NCBI RefSeq assembly: GCF_000517105.1
Contig: NZ_KI912151.1
Location: forward strand, 124,001 to 188,000
Direction: 5' to 3'
Origin: Fischerella sp. PCC 9605
Lineage (GTDB): Bacteria; Cyanobacteriota; Cyanobacteriia; Cyanobacteriales; Nostocaceae
DNA length: 64,000 nucleotides
Shown here: positions 19,147 through 28,700 of the stretch, piece by piece
How the letters are laid out: every line of letters starts with the position of its first letter
How positions within the stretch are numbered: the stretch's first letter is position 1
Made by a program: the position numbers and the translations under genes
The notes under the pieces: model-generated
The model's input: the letters and a program-made list of their open reading frames with translations, nothing else
Database searches by the model: none
What the model was told of the DNA's origin: nothing

Positions 19147-20901
19147 ATGCTCATAGGTCAAATTCTCCGGAATCACTACCAAATTACCAAACTTCTTGGA
19201 AGCGGTGGATTTGGTGAAACCTACTTAGCAGAAGATTTAGATTTACCAAACCATCCGGTATGTGTCGTCAAACACCTGCAACCGAAAGACCCTAGACCAG
19301 CAGTTTTACAAATTGCCAGACGACTTTTTGAGAGTGAAGCACAGGTTTTGTATCGGTTGGGTAATGAATGCAATCAGATTCCTCGGTTGTTTGCCCACTT
19401 TGAGGAGAAAGGGGAATTTTATTTGGTGCAGGAGTTTGTTGACGGAGAAGATTTAAGTCAGCAAATCTCTCCCGGTAAGCGATTGAGTGAAGCTGAGGTG
19501 ACTAAGTTACTACAGGAAATTTTAGAAGTTCTCACAGTTGTCCATCAAAAGAATATCATTCACCGAGATATCAAACCGCAAAATTTAATGCGGCGGCGTC
19601 AAGATGGCAAGATAGTGTTGATTGACTTTGGTGCAGTTAAGGAAATTAGCACTTTAACGGTGAATGCTCAAGGGCAAAGTAGTTTAACAGTTACTATCGG
19701 TACTGCGGGTTATATGCCTAGCGAACAAGCTACCGGACAGCCAAAGCTATGCAGTGATGTCTATGCAGTGGGGATGCTGGCGATATATGCTTTAACTGGC
19801 ATACAGCCGCACCAACTTCCAAAAGATCCCACTAATGGCGAAGTAATTTGGCGGAATTGGGCAAATGTTAGCGATAAATTAGCTAATATTTTAACCAACA
19901 TGGTGTCCTACCACTTTAGCCAGCGCTATCAAACAGCAGCAGAAGCGTTGCACGCACTGAATCCACCACCGCAACCACCACCACCGCCACCACCAACCAA
20001 CCACCAACCACCAACAATCAACAATCAACAATCAACATCGCGACGGAAAGTAATTCAAACTTTGGGTTTAATAGGTGCTGGGTTTGGTTTGGCAATTGTG
20101 GGAAAAATTCAGAACCCCGGTGTCTTTGAAACTGTCACTGTCGATGCTAGCGGAAACATCACTAAACGTGACAGGCACAAAGCAAAATATTTTGTAGAAG
20201 ACTTAGGGAATGGTATTACCTTAGAGATGGTGCAGATACCAGGGGGAACCTTTACGATGGGTTCACCAGCAGGGGAAGCACAAAGAGACTCAGATGAAGG
20301 GCCGCAGCATCAGGTAACAGTTCCTGGGTTCTTCATGGGTAAATATGAAGTTACCCAAGCACAATATCAGGCAATTATGGGAAATAACCCTTCCTATTTC
20401 AAGGGGGAAAAACGACCTGTAGAGAACGTATCTTGGAATGATGCTGTAGAATTCTGCAAACGCTTAAGTCAGAAAACAGGACGCACCTATAGACTACCTA
20501 GTGAAGCAGAATGGGAATATGCTTGTCGTGCGGGAACAACAACACCCTTTTATTTTGGTGAAACGATTACCACTGATTTAGCTAACTACAATGAAGCACC
20601 AGAAGGTCAATATCGTCAAGAAACAACAGATGTAGGAAAATTTCCTCCTAACTCTTTCGGTTTATACGATATGTGTGGTAATGTATGGGAGTGGTGTCTA
20701 AATAAATATCATAATAATTACGAGGAAGCGCCCACAGGTGGCAGCGAATGGCTGAGTGATGATGGTAATGATGCTCGATTGCTTCGTGGTGGCTCCTGGA
20801 ACAGTTCTCGAATAAGCTGTCGGTCGGCAAATCGCAGTAGAAACATCCCCGAAAATGGTTTATCTATTTTTGGTTTTCGGTTGGTGGCGGTTGCTGCGTG
20901 A
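19147..20901 (+). CDS. Ser/Thr protein kinase fused to a formylglycine-generating-enzyme-like domain
   Basis: 584 residues. An N-terminal protein kinase (about 8-270) has GSGGFGETYLAED, VVKHLQ, HRDIKPQNLM and LIDFGAVKE, so it looks active. A Pro-rich linker, a hydrophobic helix (VIQTLGLIGAGFGLAIVGK, about 298-316) and a C-terminal FGE/SUMF domain (about 355-584: GGTFTMGSPAGE, RLPSEAEWEYACRAG, MCGNVWEWC) follow. The catalytic region reads SSRISCRSANRSRN. Compared with SUMF1, the second catalytic Cys position is kept but the first appears to be Ser, so classical formylglycine formation is unlikely. It is a common cyanobacterial architecture, with kinase inside and sensor domain outside. It sits in the hopanoid region but is divergent from shc. 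Confidence 0.9.
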   Translation: MLIGQILRNHYQITKLLGSGGFGETYLAEDLDLPNHPVCVVKHLQPKDPRPAVLQIARRLFESEAQVLYRLGNECNQIPRLFAHFEEKGEFYLVQEFVDGEDLSQQISPGKRLSEAEVTKLLQEILEVLTVVHQKNIIHRDIKPQNLMRRRQDGKIVLIDFGAVKEISTLTVNAQGQSSLTVTIGTAGYMPSEQATGQPKLCSDVYAVGMLAIYALTGIQPHQLPKDPTNGEVIWRNWANVSDKLANILTNMVSYHFSQRYQTAAEALHALNPPPQPPPPPPPTNHQPPTINNQQSTSRRKVIQTLGLIGAGFGLAIVGKIQNPGVFETVTVDASGNITKRDRHKAKYFVEDLGNGITLEMVQIPGGTFTMGSPAGEAQRDSDEGPQHQVTVPGFFMGKYEVTQAQYQAIMGNNPSYFKGEKRPVENVSWNDAVEFCKRLSQKTGRTYRLPSEAEWEYACRAGTTTPFYFGETITTDLANYNEAPEGQYRQETTDVGKFPPNSFGLYDMCGNVWEWCLNKYHNNYEEAPTGGSEWLSDDGNDARLLRGGSWNSSRISCRSANRSRNIPENGLSIFGFRLVAVAA

Positions 20902-21029
20902 GCGCTCCCAAAGGTCAGAGTTGGTAAATGGGAATTTACCTAGCGTACATCAGGGAGTCCACACCTGCTCCAGTGAGGATTTCATCTATTGCGCTATTCG
21001 AGTGGGAGAGCCTCTGGCTCTAATATCTT

Positions 21030-21052
21030 GTTACCAGGTTGAACCTGGTAAC
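21030..21052. repeat. Perfect palindrome of the GTTACCAGGTT dispersed family
   Basis: Arms GTTACCAGGTT and AACCTGGTAAC surround a single central base, followed by GAGGG. It lies between the convergent kinase and hpnB genes, where it could act as a bidirectional terminator. Imperfect relatives occur at 5461, 28701 and 62650. Confidence 0.8.
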
Positions 21053-21095
21053 GAGGGTTTGGAGGCTCCGCCTCTTGGTTGGTGTAAAACATCTA

Positions 21096-22259
21096 TCATT
21101 TATAAACCCTTCCTTTCCAAGCACCGCCTCGCCCTTGCCAATAACGCAGTGCTGAGTCTAGAGTCATCAGAGTATAAAGAAAAGCGACTGCTGGCAAACA
21201 AAAGGCTAACCAAAAAGAACATTTATAAAACCTAATCATCGGTAAATAAGCCAACGCCATCAGCAGCCATGCCGATAAACCAGTGACTGCAACTAACCCA
21301 TTCCCCATCAATCCACCTAGAATCAAACCTAAAGGTGGAACCATATAAATTAAGGTCATCCCAACAACAGTTCCTAATAACAGCAACGGCGAATAGTTAA
21401 GTTGAGTAAAGGCAGTGCGGGCAACCATATCCCAAATCGTAGTTAAGGAGGGATACGGACGCAGGCTGTGAGTTGCAGAACTAAGCCCTAGCCAGATGCA
21501 CCCGTTGCTGCTAGACTTGACAGCATGGGCAAGGGCGCAGTCATCTATTAAGGCTTGCCGAATCACTTGTATACCACCGATGCGCTTTAGTGCTGCTGTG
21601 CGAATAAGGATGCAACCTCCAGCAGCAGCGGCTGTTGATTTGTTTGGGTCATTCACCCAGCGAAAAGGGTAAAGTTTTTGAAAGAAAAAGACGAAAGCTG
21701 GAATTAAAAATTTTTCCCAAAAGCTTTCACATCTGAGCCGTACCATGACAGAAACAAGGTCTAAATTTTCTTGTTCTGCCTTGGCAACTAATTGATGGAG
21801 ATTTGCCACGTCATGTTCAATATCTGCATCCGTTAGTAAAAAATAATCCGGTTCCAGTATTTCTATAGCTTTGTTAACACCTTGTTCCATTGCCCAGAGT
21901 TTGCCACTCCAACCAGGAGGCAATGGTTCGGCTGTGATGATGTGTAATAGTTTGTCTTTGTTCAAGCTTTGAGCTGTTTGTTTGGCAACTTCAGCAGTTT
22001 TATCTATGCTGTGGTCGTCTACCACAAAGATGTTAAACCAGCCTGGGTAGTCTTGGCAAAGGAGCGATCGCAAAGTTTTTGGTAACAGATCTGCTTCGTT
22101 ACGCGCTGGAATCACCGCACAAACTGATGGCAATTTTTCTATCTGTGTTTCTACAACTTCTAATTGTTGGTCTGTGCGCCAAAACTGCCCGCGCAAAGTC
22201 AGCAATCCGATCCAAATTACTAAAGATAAAAGCACCAGACCAAGTTCAATTGCTGCCAT
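21096..22259 (-). CDS. hpnB: Hopanoid-associated glycosyltransferase HpnB
   Basis: A 387-residue membrane GT2 enzyme. An N-terminal transmembrane helix ends LRGQFWRTD, then comes the GT-A domain with VCAVIPARNEADLLPKTLRS, FVVDDHSIDKTA, PPGWSGKLWAMEQG and the DAD-type metal motif (LLTDADIEHD). C-terminal transmembrane segments follow. The PPGWSGKLWA stretch and the overall layout match the HpnB family. It probably transfers a sugar in hopanoid side-chain elongation, but the exact step is not fixed by sequence. An ABC exporter lies 193 bp upstream on the same strand. Confidence 0.87.
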   Translation of the reverse strand: MAAIELGLVLLSLVIWIGLLTLRGQFWRTDQQLEVVETQIEKLPSVCAVIPARNEADLLPKTLRSLLCQDYPGWFNIFVVDDHSIDKTAEVAKQTAQSLNKDKLLHIITAEPLPPGWSGKLWAMEQGVNKAIEILEPDYFLLTDADIEHDVANLHQLVAKAEQENLDLVSVMVRLRCESFWEKFLIPAFVFFFQKLYPFRWVNDPNKSTAAAAGGCILIRTAALKRIGGIQVIRQALIDDCALAHAVKSSSNGCIWLGLSSATHSLRPYPSLTTIWDMVARTAFTQLNYSPLLLLGTVVGMTLIYMVPPLGLILGGLMGNGLVAVTGLSAWLLMALAYLPMIRFYKCSFWLAFCLPAVAFLYTLMTLDSALRYWQGRGGAWKGRVYK

Positions 22260-22452
22260 AAATTTAATTATGAATTATGTTTAAATCTCAAAATTAATAA
22301 CTATTTTTTTTATACCCTTATACTACTCTGTCAAGCTAGTTTTGAGGGTTTGTAGTAAGCACCAAGCGTGCTTAAAAATTCTGGACTAAAGTCCTGACTA
22401 CGAACTTTGCGATCCATCAATTCAAATTTGACAAACTAATACCCTTATCGCC

Positions 22453-24078
22453 CTACACCCCTTTTATGTCAAATTCCACTTTACCGTATTCGAGTTTGAT
22501 AATTCGGTCTGCTAGATGAAAATAGCGATCGTCATGACTGATTACCAGCACTGTTTTGCCTTGATCTCTCAGTTTTGTTAGCAATTCTGTGTAAAAAATT
22601 TTCTTAAATGCTGGATCTTGGTCGGCTGCCCATTCATCAAATAGATAAATTGGTCGGTTTTCCAAATACGCTGTGAGTAAAGCCAGTCTTTTACGCTGTC
22701 CTTGTGAAAGAGCAGTCGTGGAAAGTTTACCATTTTTGACTTTAACTTTATGGTCTAGCTGTAAAACCTTGAGATATTCTTGGACTTTACTATCTAGACC
22801 AGAATTTTCTAATCCCCAAAGTTCATCAAATAAATAAAAGTCAGAAAATACCACAGAAAAATGCTGGCGATACCATTCACGATTTTGTTCGGTAATTAAC
22901 TCTTCATCTAATCGTATTTCTCCAGCTTCAGGAATATAAAGTCCGGTAATTAACTTGGCTAAAGTTGATTTACCGCTGCCATTTCCCCCGACGATGAACA
23001 CTAGTTCTTGGGGATGAAGTGTCAGGTTGATGGGGCCTAAAATAAAGTTGTTGTCTGTTTCGGCTGTATGGTAAGTGTGGGTGACATCATTGAGTTGTAA
23101 GCTGTGCCAGGAAGTCTTGACAGCAGGTGGAACTGTTGATAATTCTGCCCGACTAGCTAGAGATAAACCCAGTGACTCAATTTTTTGCAATGCAATGCTA
23201 GCTTTGCTCAAAACAGGAAGTTTGCTGATGATATTATTCATTGGCATCATCAGGTAGGTGAAGGTCAAGATATAGCCAGAAAGAGTTTGAGGGTTAACAG
23301 CAAGAATATTAGGCAGGGCAAAGATTACAAAACCCATCGCAAAAAAGAATACAAGTTGACCCCAGCTAGTAGTTGTAGCAAAAAGGGTAAAACCATCAAC
23401 ATTGTGACGTCGAAATGCAGTAGCAGTTGATTGCAGTTTTTTGTCTAGGAAGACTTGACGCCGCTCGTAGTGTAGCTTAAGCTCCTTTATTCCTTCAGTG
23501 ATAGTACGGAAATGGTTAAACAGTATATCTTGATCTTCACGAGCTAGGGCGAGCAATTTCTTGCCTCTGTTTAACAGCCATTGGCAACTGGCAATCGCTA
23601 CCACTGAAAGTCCTACAATCATCAGCAGTACTAACCAAGATAGCCATGTAATGTAGACCACACAACCTAGAACGATCGCCAGATTAATAAATAGGAAAGG
23701 CATCTGAAAAACACCATCGGCAACTGCTTGTACATCCTCTGTGAGGGTTGCCAATAGGCGGGGATTTCCTAGTTGTTCCAAATGGCTCAACTCTGAGGAG
23801 AGAATCTGGCGACTCAAGCGCATCCGTAATTGCAAGACTGCGTTCTGAGATAGGCGAATCAACATCACTTGAGAAATAATGCTGGTGACGAGTGCAACTA
23901 ATGCCAGTCCTGCAAAACCCCAAACTATGGTTGCCAAAGACGAACCAGGGTCACGACCCGCAGCATTGCTGATTAAAGCTATCAGACCAGCACTGCTGCC
24001 ACCACTGAGGAATCCAGTCACGATCGCGATCGCCACCATCCCCCAATTTGAACGCAAAAGAAAATAAATCAAATGCAT
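22453..24078 (-). CDS. ABC exporter, cyclic-peptide/siderophore (SyrD/PvdE) type
   Basis: A 541-residue fused permease-ATPase half-transporter. Six transmembrane helices (about 1-290) are followed by a nucleotide-binding domain with Walker A GGNGSGKST, signature LSQGQRKRLALL, Walker B PIYLFDEWAADQDP and switch His in ISHDD. LFDEWAADQDP and the short linker are typical of the cyclic-peptide exporter family (YojI, SyrD, PvdE). No peptide biosynthesis gene is nearby; hopanoid genes flank both sides. Export or flipping of a hopanoid-linked compound is a hypothesis, and a peptide or siderophore substrate remains possible. Confidence 0.88.
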   Translation of the reverse strand: MHLIYFLLRSNWGMVAIAIVTGFLSGGSSAGLIALISNAAGRDPGSSLATIVWGFAGLALVALVTSIISQVMLIRLSQNAVLQLRMRLSRQILSSELSHLEQLGNPRLLATLTEDVQAVADGVFQMPFLFINLAIVLGCVVYITWLSWLVLLMIVGLSVVAIASCQWLLNRGKKLLALAREDQDILFNHFRTITEGIKELKLHYERRQVFLDKKLQSTATAFRRHNVDGFTLFATTTSWGQLVFFFAMGFVIFALPNILAVNPQTLSGYILTFTYLMMPMNNIISKLPVLSKASIALQKIESLGLSLASRAELSTVPPAVKTSWHSLQLNDVTHTYHTAETDNNFILGPINLTLHPQELVFIVGGNGSGKSTLAKLITGLYIPEAGEIRLDEELITEQNREWYRQHFSVVFSDFYLFDELWGLENSGLDSKVQEYLKVLQLDHKVKVKNGKLSTTALSQGQRKRLALLTAYLENRPIYLFDEWAADQDPAFKKIFYTELLTKLRDQGKTVLVISHDDRYFHLADRIIKLEYGKVEFDIKGV

Positions 24079-24239
24079 GATAGTTGTTTACAAACCAATT
24101 CAGTTTGCGCTCCTAGGGGAAATTTTATATTTTACAGTTAAAAACTTCTGAGAGATCGCGGTAAGCTAGTTGCAATTACAGCTAATCTTGCTAATAAATT
24201 TTCAAATTAGCTGCTCAGTTTTCTGAGGAGAATTTCGGA

Positions 24240-25892
24240 ATGAGTGTGAATCTGAAGTCTTTGGAAAACCAAATTCCTGTAGCGGCAGATTCTGAAACCG
24301 CTCCTACTAAAAGAACGCGCTACGTTCCCTTGCACCATCGACGTGTTCTCTGCATCTTTCCCAAGTACACTCGCTCTTTTGGAACTTTTCATCACGCCTA
24401 CCCTCTCATGGGTAAAGTCCGGGCTTTTATGCCTCCACAAGGGATTTTGCTAGTAGCTGCCTACTTACCTCAACAGTGGGAAGTCCGGTTTGTTGATGAA
24501 AACGTGCGATCGGCAAAAAGGGCTGATTACCAGTGGGCTGATGTGGTGATTGTGAGCGGGATGCACATTCAGCGATCGCAGATTAATCAAATTAATCGAC
24601 TTGCCCATGCAGAAGGCAAAATTACTGTTGTCGGTGGCCCCTCTGTATCTGGTTGCCCAGAATATTATCCTGAGTTTGACATTTTACATTTGGGTGAGTT
24701 GGGGGATGCAACCGATCGCATGATCGAGTACTTAGATCGCCACATTGAACTTCCTCAACAGCAAATTCGCTTTGAAACTAAGGAACGCTTACCCCTGAGC
24801 GAGTTTCCCATCCCAGCCTATCACTTGCTGAATCTCGATCAATATTTCCTGGCAAATATTCAGTTTTCCAGTGGTTGCCCCTATCGCTGTGAGTTTTGTG
24901 ATATTCCCGAACTCTATGGACGCAATCCCCGCATGAAAACACCAGAGCAAGTTCTGGCTGAACTGGATACCATGCTCAAATGCGGTAATCCGGGAGCGGT
25001 GTACTTTGTAGATGATAACTTTGTGGGCGATCGCCGTGCTCTGATGAAGTTGCTTCCTCACCTGATTGACTGGCAAAAGCGCAATGGCTATCCCATCCAG
25101 TTTGCCTGTGAAGCGACGCTGAATCTGGCTCAAAGTCCCAAGCTTTTGGAAATGATGCGCGAAGCCTATTTTTGTACGGTTTTCTGTGGCATTGAAACCC
25201 CGGAACCCGAGGCTCTCCAAGCTATTTCCAAAACTCACAACCTGAGTATGCCAATTCTGGAAGCAGTGAAAGTTTTAAATAGCTATGGCATGGAAGTTGT
25301 ATCGGGAATCATCATTGGGTTTGATACAGACACACCAGAAACCGCAGATCGAATTCTCGAATTTATTCGTCTGTCTCAAATTCCTTTATTGACAATTAAC
25401 CTATTACATGCGTTACCAAAAACTCCTTTGTGGCGCAGGTTAGAACAAGAAGGGCGACTGGTCTTTGATGAAAATCGCGAATCGAATATCAAGTTTTTAA
25501 TGCCTTACGAACAGGTAGTTGAAATGTGGCGTCGCTGTATTACAACTGCCTATGAACCAGAATTTTTATATCAGCGATTTGCCTACAACATAGAAAACAC
25601 CTACCCCAATCGAATCAAGGTTCCCAATAGCCCTGCCCGCACTTCTTGGGCAAATATCCGTAAAGGTTTAACCTGTATGACCAATATTCTGCTGCGGGTA
25701 GGATTGTTTAGTAATTATCGCCAGACTTTTTGGGAAATGGCGCGACCAGCACTGAAAGCAGGTAATATTGAAAACTTAATTCACGTTGGGCTTGTCGGAC
25801 ACCATCTAATTAAATTTGCACAGGAGTGTGCTAGAAACGAAGAATCGGCTTCGTTTTATTCCCAAAAAATACGTAATCAAGTTCACATCTAA
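24240..25892 (+). CDS. hpnP: Hopanoid C-2 methylase (B12-binding radical SAM)
   Basis: A 550-residue protein. The N-terminal cobalamin-binding Rossmann region (about 35-150) contains PPQGILLVAAYLP and VVGGPSVSG. The radical SAM core has the cluster motif CPYRCEFC (Cys 213, 217, 220), and the C-terminal region is of the DUF4070 type. The family methylates C-2 of hopanoids to give 2-methylhopanoids, and nearby shc and hpn genes support this over other B12 radical SAM enzymes. GAGGAG about 9 bases before the ATG supports the start. It is divergent from the ABC exporter across 161 bp, so the two may share regulation. A GT2 gene follows on the same strand. Confidence 0.9.
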   Translation: MSVNLKSLENQIPVAADSETAPTKRTRYVPLHHRRVLCIFPKYTRSFGTFHHAYPLMGKVRAFMPPQGILLVAAYLPQQWEVRFVDENVRSAKRADYQWADVVIVSGMHIQRSQINQINRLAHAEGKITVVGGPSVSGCPEYYPEFDILHLGELGDATDRMIEYLDRHIELPQQQIRFETKERLPLSEFPIPAYHLLNLDQYFLANIQFSSGCPYRCEFCDIPELYGRNPRMKTPEQVLAELDTMLKCGNPGAVYFVDDNFVGDRRALMKLLPHLIDWQKRNGYPIQFACEATLNLAQSPKLLEMMREAYFCTVFCGIETPEPEALQAISKTHNLSMPILEAVKVLNSYGMEVVSGIIIGFDTDTPETADRILEFIRLSQIPLLTINLLHALPKTPLWRRLEQEGRLVFDENRESNIKFLMPYEQVVEMWRRCITTAYEPEFLYQRFAYNIENTYPNRIKVPNSPARTSWANIRKGLTCMTNILLRVGLFSNYRQTFWEMARPALKAGNIENLIHVGLVGHHLIKFAQECARNEESASFYSQKIRNQVHI

Positions 25893-26205
25893 AAGGGACT
25901 GGGGATTGGGGATTGGGGATTGGGGATTGGGAATAGGGCATTGGACATTGGGAATTGGATCTTTTCTATGCCCCTTGCCCATTGCCCCTTGCTCTATGCC
26001 CCACAATCCTCGTCACTGTCTTCGCGGGGAGTGCCAAAATAGGAATTACAGGTGTTATTACCAAAACTCGGCTATCCTCTCCCTTGCAACAGCTTACGTG
26101 AAATTTTGATTGGAGGATAGCTGGACTTTGACCGCTATTTCATTTAGGCGCTGTAATCGCAGATTCAACGCCTAGATCAATTAGAGGAATGAGGTTAAGT
26201 AAGCT
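25893..26205. other. Intergenic region with simple repeat and small hairpins
   Basis: 313 bp between hpnP and the GT2 gene. It starts with a GGGGATT run (about 25901-25940) and a C-rich counterpart, then a pair CTATCCTC (near 26071) and GAGGATAG (near 26114), and a second hairpin from TAGGCG and CGCCTA (about 26145-26175). GAGG sequences lie just before the downstream start. The hairpins could form a structured leader, but no known riboswitch class is recognised. Confidence 0.4.
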
Positions 26206-27207
26206 ATGGGACAGATAAAAGCATCTACACTCAAGGAACAACTACCAAGTTTTTCCATTGTCTTAGAAACGGAAAACTTGGCCAATGCCGATCTCAATAG
26301 TCTATCTGAGTCTTTAACTTCGCTCTTTAATCAAGACCTCTCGCCCATTTTTGCAAATGAGATTTTAATGATAGATAGTGGTGATGTTCCCCCAAAAAAG
26401 CTTGAGCAACTGCTTGAAAAATATCCCTGGATTAAAGTTTGCCAAGCACCATTAGGGACTGGATATTACAAAGCAAAAATGCTGGGAGCTAATTTGGCAA
26501 CAGGGGACATAGTTGTCTATTGCGACTCTGATTGCATCTATGAAACAAACTGGTTAAGAAATATCCTCATCCCTTTCACTCAAAGCGATCAGATCCAAGT
26601 TGTGGCAGGAGAAACAACAACACGAGGGAAGGGGCCCTACGGTACTGCTATGGCTTTGACTTATATCTTTCCCCAATACTCCAGACAGAAAACTCTCAAA
26701 CGCACCTCCCAATACTTTCTCAATAATGTTGCTTTCCGACGCGAATTTCTCCTACAATACCCCATTCCGACTGAGCTTCCCCTCTATCGAGGCAACTGCC
26801 TAATTCATGCTCACACCTTACATTCCTATGGTTACACCATTTGGAGGCAGCCACAAGCTAGGGCAACCCACGCCCCGCCATCAGGACTATCTCACTTTTT
26901 CTGGCGTTTCTTGCTGATCGGCCACGATTACTACTGGCAGAAGCGTTTGCTGGCAAAATATCAACATAAGTATCATGACTCTCTATCTGGCTTTCTGGGT
27001 AAGTTACGAGTTTTCTGGGTTAGGATAAGTAAAATGTTTACTAATCAACCAAGCTATATTATTTACTTTCCTTTGGCAATTCCCATTGTTATTACCTCAG
27101 TGACACTAATTTTTGTGGGTTATGTCATCACCTTGTTTGAATCACGCTACTTGCTCAAAGTTTATAACCAAATTTTGGGTGAATTTGAGGCTATACCAGG
27201 ACAATAA
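26206..27207 (+). CDS. GT2-family glycosyltransferase
   Basis: A 333-residue inverting glycosyltransferase. It has a GT-A fold with an opening strand LPSFSIVLETENL, a donor-site ILMIDSGD, the metal motif CDSDC (VVYCDSDCIYETNWL) and acceptor region NNVAFRREFL. One or two C-terminal hydrophobic segments (about 285-318) suggest membrane association. It follows hpnP on the same strand and converges with hpnI. The acceptor may be a hopanoid or another lipid; this is inference from position only, since the family acts on many substrates. Confidence 0.82.
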   Translation: MGQIKASTLKEQLPSFSIVLETENLANADLNSLSESLTSLFNQDLSPIFANEILMIDSGDVPPKKLEQLLEKYPWIKVCQAPLGTGYYKAKMLGANLATGDIVVYCDSDCIYETNWLRNILIPFTQSDQIQVVAGETTTRGKGPYGTAMALTYIFPQYSRQKTLKRTSQYFLNNVAFRREFLLQYPIPTELPLYRGNCLIHAHTLHSYGYTIWRQPQARATHAPPSGLSHFFWRFLLIGHDYYWQKRLLAKYQHKYHDSLSGFLGKLRVFWVRISKMFTNQPSYIIYFPLAIPIVITSVTLIFVGYVITLFESRYLLKVYNQILGEFEAIPGQ

Positions 27208-27296
27208 GGCGACTCGTAGAACCAGAAAACCTAGACATAATGATTTCGTTCCTCTCCGCGTCGCCGTATCTTAACTGTCTTTGTGTCATTCTTTAG

Positions 27297-28601
27297 TCAA
27301 CTCCACGGAGAGATGATCCCATCACCCTCCACCCGCAGATATCGTCCGCGCCAGTACACGCGCTGTCCAAACGCACCCATTAGCCAAACGATAAAACTCA
27401 GCAAGTCTCGTAACGGTATGACCCAAAGCCAACGCAGCAGTTTAGGGCAGTTGATACTAAAGATACTTACTAGGACTTGAGCATAGCGAATCACAAATGT
27501 TGTTAAACTCAGAGCGATCGTCCATCCAGCAAACCCGGATAGTAGCAACAGGGGAATACTGTAGACAGTGCCGTAGCAAAACACCATACTGTAGTACTGC
27601 GCTCCCCGATTGTAACGGATAGTCCGCGCCCAGCGTAACTCCCGCATAAATATTTGCTTGAGACTCTCCTGGCCTGTATCCCACTCTAGAACATAGGGTG
27701 ATAATTCAACCTCATAGCCTGCCATTGCTGCTCTTTTGCCGAGATTATAGTCTGACCCAATTCGGTTGAGGTGCAAACTACCAAAATCAGCTAACGTTGA
27801 TTTGCGGGTAGCTATAGTCACTCCTATTGCCAAGTGCAGACCTCCATCAACAATACGAGCTATCAACAGACTGGGAATAAAGTCAACGCAGCGACCCAAG
27901 GAAGCCAGCGCTGCACCCAAGTATTGGGGATCGTGCCCAACATAAGCACAAGTAACAACACCAACCTTGGCATCCCTCAAGGGAGCAGTAACGATACGAA
28001 TGTAATCAGGACTTACCCGAATATCACCATCAGCAAAGATGATAACTTCATGCTGAGACTCTGCTAATAAATAGCTCAGGTTGCTGTCTTTGTAATTGAC
28101 CCCACGTGGTTCTAAACCGACAAACAATCGTACCTGGTTGGGGAAGGTTGCAGCTAGGTTTTTTAGCAAGGAAACAGCAGGATCTTGGGGATCTGTAACC
28201 CCAAACAGCACTTCATAAGTTTGATAATTTTGCGTACACAGCGATGACCAATTTTCCCATGCTCCCTCATCTATCCCACTAACAGACAACAAGACTGATA
28301 CTGGTACATCCTCAGTATTTTCACATTTTGCTGATACGCCGTCTGGGGCTAGACAAACAAAGCCTGCATTTGCAGGCTTGTTTGGAGAAGATACAGGGGA
28401 GTCATCTTCATAGATGGAATCCTCTTGTTTCCCTATGTTTACAGGATCAAAGGAGGACGCAGCTACTGGTAGATTCTGGTCATGATTAATCTGCCCTTGG
28501 GTAGATGCAAAAAACTGATGGGTACATAATGCACACGCTAGGTAAAAAACTACCGAGCCAACCATCAGCGTAATAAACGCAATTTCTAGGAAAGTAATCA
28601 T
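27297..28601 (-). CDS. hpnI: HpnI-like (GT21, ceramide-glucosyltransferase-type) glycosyltransferase
   Basis: 434 residues with an N-terminal transmembrane helix, a GT-A domain and C-terminal membrane helices. The GT21 signature set is present: VIIFADGDIRVSPDYI (D2), SDYNLGK (D3) and MRELRWARTIR, the (Q/R)xxRW motif. An unusual spacer of about 55 residues (about 33-88, SSFDPVNIGKQEDS onward) separates the first helix from the catalytic domain. HpnI adds an N-acetylglucosamine to bacteriohopanetetrol in known pathways (family knowledge). No HpnK deacetylase or HpnJ is in this window, so the final product here is uncertain. Confidence 0.82.
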   Translation of the reverse strand: MITFLEIAFITLMVGSVVFYLACALCTHQFFASTQGQINHDQNLPVAASSFDPVNIGKQEDSIYEDDSPVSSPNKPANAGFVCLAPDGVSAKCENTEDVPVSVLLSVSGIDEGAWENWSSLCTQNYQTYEVLFGVTDPQDPAVSLLKNLAATFPNQVRLFVGLEPRGVNYKDSNLSYLLAESQHEVIIFADGDIRVSPDYIRIVTAPLRDAKVGVVTCAYVGHDPQYLGAALASLGRCVDFIPSLLIARIVDGGLHLAIGVTIATRKSTLADFGSLHLNRIGSDYNLGKRAAMAGYEVELSPYVLEWDTGQESLKQIFMRELRWARTIRYNRGAQYYSMVFCYGTVYSIPLLLLSGFAGWTIALSLTTFVIRYAQVLVSIFSINCPKLLRWLWVIPLRDLLSFIVWLMGAFGQRVYWRGRYLRVEGDGIISPWS

Positions 28602-28700
28602 TTTGAGTTACTTTTGAAATACCTTACCTACAAAAGGCAAGCTTTTCTTTATCAAGCTTCTATTTTCACTCTAGTACTCTTTTTCGGCGATCGCTTAGTT

